A stretch of 64,000 nucleotides of DNA from Pseudomonas sp. FP2335 (lineage in GTDB: Bacteria; Pseudomonadota; Gammaproteobacteria; Pseudomonadales; Pseudomonadaceae). The notes under the pieces are model-generated. The model worked only from the letters and a program-made list of their open reading frames with translations. It was not told the origin of the DNA and ran no database searches. The stretch lies in contig NZ_CP117437.1 of the NCBI RefSeq assembly GCF_030687535.1, positions 3,493,501 through 3,557,500 of the forward strand, in the 5' to 3' direction. The position numbers and the translations under genes are program-made. Numbering within the stretch: the stretch's first letter is position 1; the number at the start of each line of letters is the position of its first letter. Shown one piece after another: positions 62,075 through 64,000 of this stretch.

Positions 62075-63913
62075 TCAGAAAGCAAAGCAGGAACAGCCAA
62101 ACGCGCCCCAGAAACCCTGGAAGTCGCTGACCGGCACGCTGGAAAGCCGGGCCTTTTCATGGCTGTGGGAATGCACGCCGCACGGGCCGCTGCACTGGTG
62201 AACCTGGGCCTGCAACGGCGAACTCGGACGCCAGTGCCCCGGCACCTTGACCACCGGCGACCAGTCCGGCAGCACCGGCACGCGTGGCGGTGCGACATCT
62301 TCAAAGTCGCCGGCGCCGTAGACCACTTTGCCGCCGACCACGGTGAGGACCGACTCGATCCACTTGATGGCTTCTTCATCGACGCTGAAAAAGTCCGCCG
62401 ACAGTGCGGCGACGTCCGCCAACTGGCCGACCTTGATCTGGCCCTTCTTGCCCTGCTCGGACGAGAACCAGGCGCTGCCATGGGTGAACAGCTCCAGCGC
62501 GGTCAGGCGCGGCAGGCCTTCGGCGTGCAGCTCCAGGCCGCCCACGGTGCGGCCGCTGACCATCCAGTACAGCGAGGTCCACGGGTTGTAGCTCGACACG
62601 CGCGTGGCATCGGTGCCCGCGCCGACCGGCACGCCTTCGGCGAGCATGCGCTTGATCGGCGGCGTGGCTTCGGCGGCCTTGGCGCCGTAGCGCTCGACGA
62701 AGTACTCGCCCTGGAACGCCATGCGGTCCTGGATCGCAATACCACCGCCAAGGGCGCGCACGCGCTCGATGTTTTTCGGCGTGATGGTTTCGGCGTGGTC
62801 GAAGAACCACGGCAAGCCGTTGAACGGGATGTCGCGGTTGACCTTCTCGAACACGTCGAGCATGCGCGAGATGGATTCGTCATAGGTAGCGTGCAGGCGG
62901 AACGGCCAGCGCTGCTCCACCAGGTGGCGGACCACCGGCTCCAGCTCCTGCTCCATGGTCAACGGCAGGTCCGGGCGTGGTTCGAGGAAGTCCTCGAAGT
63001 CGGCGGCGGAGAACACCAGCATCTCGCCGGCGCCGTTGTGGCGCAGGTAGTCGTCGCCCTGGTGCAGGGTCACGCTGCCGGTCCAGTTCTTGAAGTCGGC
63101 GAGCTCTTCCTTGGGCTTCTGGGTGAACAGGTTGTAGGCGATGCGCACCGTCAACTGTTCGTCCTTGGCCAACTGCTCGATTACCGCGTAGTCGTCCGGG
63201 TAGTTCTGGAAACCACCGCCGGCGTCGATTGCGCTGGTCAGGCCCAGGCGATTGAGTTCACGCATGAACTGGCGGGTCGAGTTGACCTGGTACTCCAGCG
63301 GCAGTTTCGGGCCCTTGGCCAGAGTCGAATACAGGATCATCGCGTTGGGGCGCGCCACCAGCATGCCGGTGTGGTTGCCGTTGCTGTCACGCACGATCTC
63401 GCCGCCCGGCGGGTTCGGCGTGTCCTTGGTGTAGCCGGCCACGCGCAGGGCGGCGCGGTTGAGCAAGGCGCGGTCGTAGAGGTGCAGTACAAACACCGGG
63501 GTGTCCGGCGCGGCCTGGTTGAGTTCGTCCAGGGTCGGCATGCGTTTTTCGGCGAACTGGAATTCGTTCCAGCCACCGACCACGCGCACCCACTGTGGCG
63601 TCGGGGTGCGGTCGGCCTGGTCCTTGAGCATGCGCAATGCATCGGCCAGGGATGGCACGCCTTCCCAACGCAACTCCAGGTTGTAGTTCAAGCCACCACG
63701 GATCAGGTGCAGGTGCGAGTCGTTGAGGCCCGGGATCACGGTGCGGCCCTTGAGGTCGATGACCTGGGTGCCGCTGCCGCGCAGCGCCATGGCTTGAGCA
63801 TCGGTACCGACGGCGACAAAGCGCCCTTGGTGGATGGCGACGGCGGTGGCGCGCGGGTTTTCCCGGTCCACCGTGTGGAACTGGCCATTGAACAGAATCA
63901 GATCGGCGTTCAT
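62075..63913 (-). CDS. YtcJ-type amidohydrolase with Cys/His-rich C-terminus
   Basis: A 612-aa amidohydrolase of the N-substituted formamide deformylase-like (YtcJ/NfdA) group. VIPGLNDSHLHL gives the HxH metal site (His67, His69); LHATYDESISRMLDVFEKVNRD and FDHAETITPKNIERVRALGG follow, then GAGTDATRVSSYNPW. A tail from about residue 567 carries several Cys and His (QCSGPCGVHSHSHEKA and GAFGCSCFAF), absent from the core family. The ATG overlaps the stop of the upstream gene (63910-63912). Confidence 0.85.
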   Translation of the reverse strand: MNADLILFNGQFHTVDRENPRATAVAIHQGRFVAVGTDAQAMALRGSGTQVIDLKGRTVIPGLNDSHLHLIRGGLNYNLELRWEGVPSLADALRMLKDQADRTPTPQWVRVVGGWNEFQFAEKRMPTLDELNQAAPDTPVFVLHLYDRALLNRAALRVAGYTKDTPNPPGGEIVRDSNGNHTGMLVARPNAMILYSTLAKGPKLPLEYQVNSTRQFMRELNRLGLTSAIDAGGGFQNYPDDYAVIEQLAKDEQLTVRIAYNLFTQKPKEELADFKNWTGSVTLHQGDDYLRHNGAGEMLVFSAADFEDFLEPRPDLPLTMEQELEPVVRHLVEQRWPFRLHATYDESISRMLDVFEKVNRDIPFNGLPWFFDHAETITPKNIERVRALGGGIAIQDRMAFQGEYFVERYGAKAAEATPPIKRMLAEGVPVGAGTDATRVSSYNPWTSLYWMVSGRTVGGLELHAEGLPRLTALELFTHGSAWFSSEQGKKGQIKVGQLADVAALSADFFSVDEEAIKWIESVLTVVGGKVVYGAGDFEDVAPPRVPVLPDWSPVVKVPGHWRPSSPLQAQVHQCSGPCGVHSHSHEKARLSSVPVSDFQGFWGAFGCSCFAF

Positions 63914-64000
63914 AGGGTTTCCTTTACAGAGGCTTCAAGCCAGGGAGCGAACAGGCGGGTGGCCGCCGGCATCAGCAGGTAGACCACCAGCAGCACGATG
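63910..64000 (-). CDS. C-terminal end of a membrane protein (partial)
   Basis: The last 29 codons of a reverse-strand gene, ending in TGA at 63910-63912, which overlaps the ATG of the amidohydrolase (ATGA). The piece is hydrophobic then amphipathic (IVLLVVYLLMPAATRLFAPW). It resembles the C-terminal helix of membrane proteins with an antibiotic biosynthesis monooxygenase-like domain, but too little is visible for a firm name. It is likely the first gene, or a preceding gene, of the amidohydrolase-isochorismatase operon. Confidence 0.55.
   Translation of the reverse strand, partial: IVLLVVYLLMPAATRLFAPWLEASVKETL

Noticed and set aside
61475..63982. 835-aa open frame antisense to the amidohydrolase and isochorismatase
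   Set aside because: Same reason: both genes on the other strand are clear, and the translated sequence shows no domain.

Overview
The window looks like the chromosome of a denitrifying Pseudomonas of the P. fluorescens group. This rests on a heme d1 (nir) cluster, an OprD porin, GC-rich coding sequence, and many copies of the REP hairpin family (core TGTGGGAGCGGGCTTGC) typical of that group. No rRNA, tRNA, CRISPR array, integrase or transposase was seen.

Layout. (1) 1-3955: tail of the nir operon (nirJ end, nirE, nirN), then a reverse-strand HemN-like gene that has lost its radical-SAM cysteines, sits behind a perfect ANR/FNR box, and is preceded by a small membrane protein gene. (2) 4-12 kb: OprD porin, copper-delivery genes (DUF2946-like, SCO, PCuAC), several GNAT acetyltransferases, a cupin and a TPM-domain protein. 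(3) 12.5-18.5 kb: an RsbQ-like hydrolase overlapping a PAS-histidine kinase, a DapF paralogue lacking one catalytic cysteine, two divergent L,D-transpeptidases and a creatininase-family gene. (4) 18.5-30.9 kb: small envelope proteins, GST, DUF924, DUF1624, metE, a LysE exporter, a 145-bp tandem repeat array, the carboxyspermidine/carboxynorspermidine pair, a second lspA and a glutaminase.

(5) 31-51.5 kb is an organosulfur island. It holds an SsuD-like monooxygenase, a class II aldolase, a LysR regulator, and a thiol dioxygenase followed by a four-domain rhodanese and an AsfA/AsfB-like flavoprotein-ferredoxin pair. Further on come an SsuA-like binding protein, a DszA/NtaA-type monooxygenase, a redoxin, an SfnB/DszC-like flavoprotein, a 2-hydroxyacid dehydrogenase and a TonB-dependent receptor. 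Three start points in this island (31.2, 43.85 and 49.4 kb) share a bipartite upstream element with almost fixed spacing, suggesting one sulfur-starvation regulon. The island is interrupted at 39-43.6 kb by a reverse-strand Rhs toxin gene and a probable immunity gene.

(6) 51.5-58 kb: a reverse-strand operon of TonB-dependent receptor, beta-propeller phytase, ExbB, ExbD and TonB, i.e. a self-contained phytate-scavenging system behind a good Pho box. A second Pho-box-like site precedes the divergent GGDEF and AraC genes (58.4-60.3 kb). (7) 60.3-64 kb: a LysR gene, an isochorismatase-family hydrolase, a YtcJ-type amidohydrolase and the end of a membrane protein.

The most interesting items are the shared sulfur promoter/leader module, the phytate operon with its own TonB system, the cysteine-less HemN homologue under ANR control, the DapF paralogue with a Cys-to-Ser change, and the RsbQ-PAS-kinase pair.
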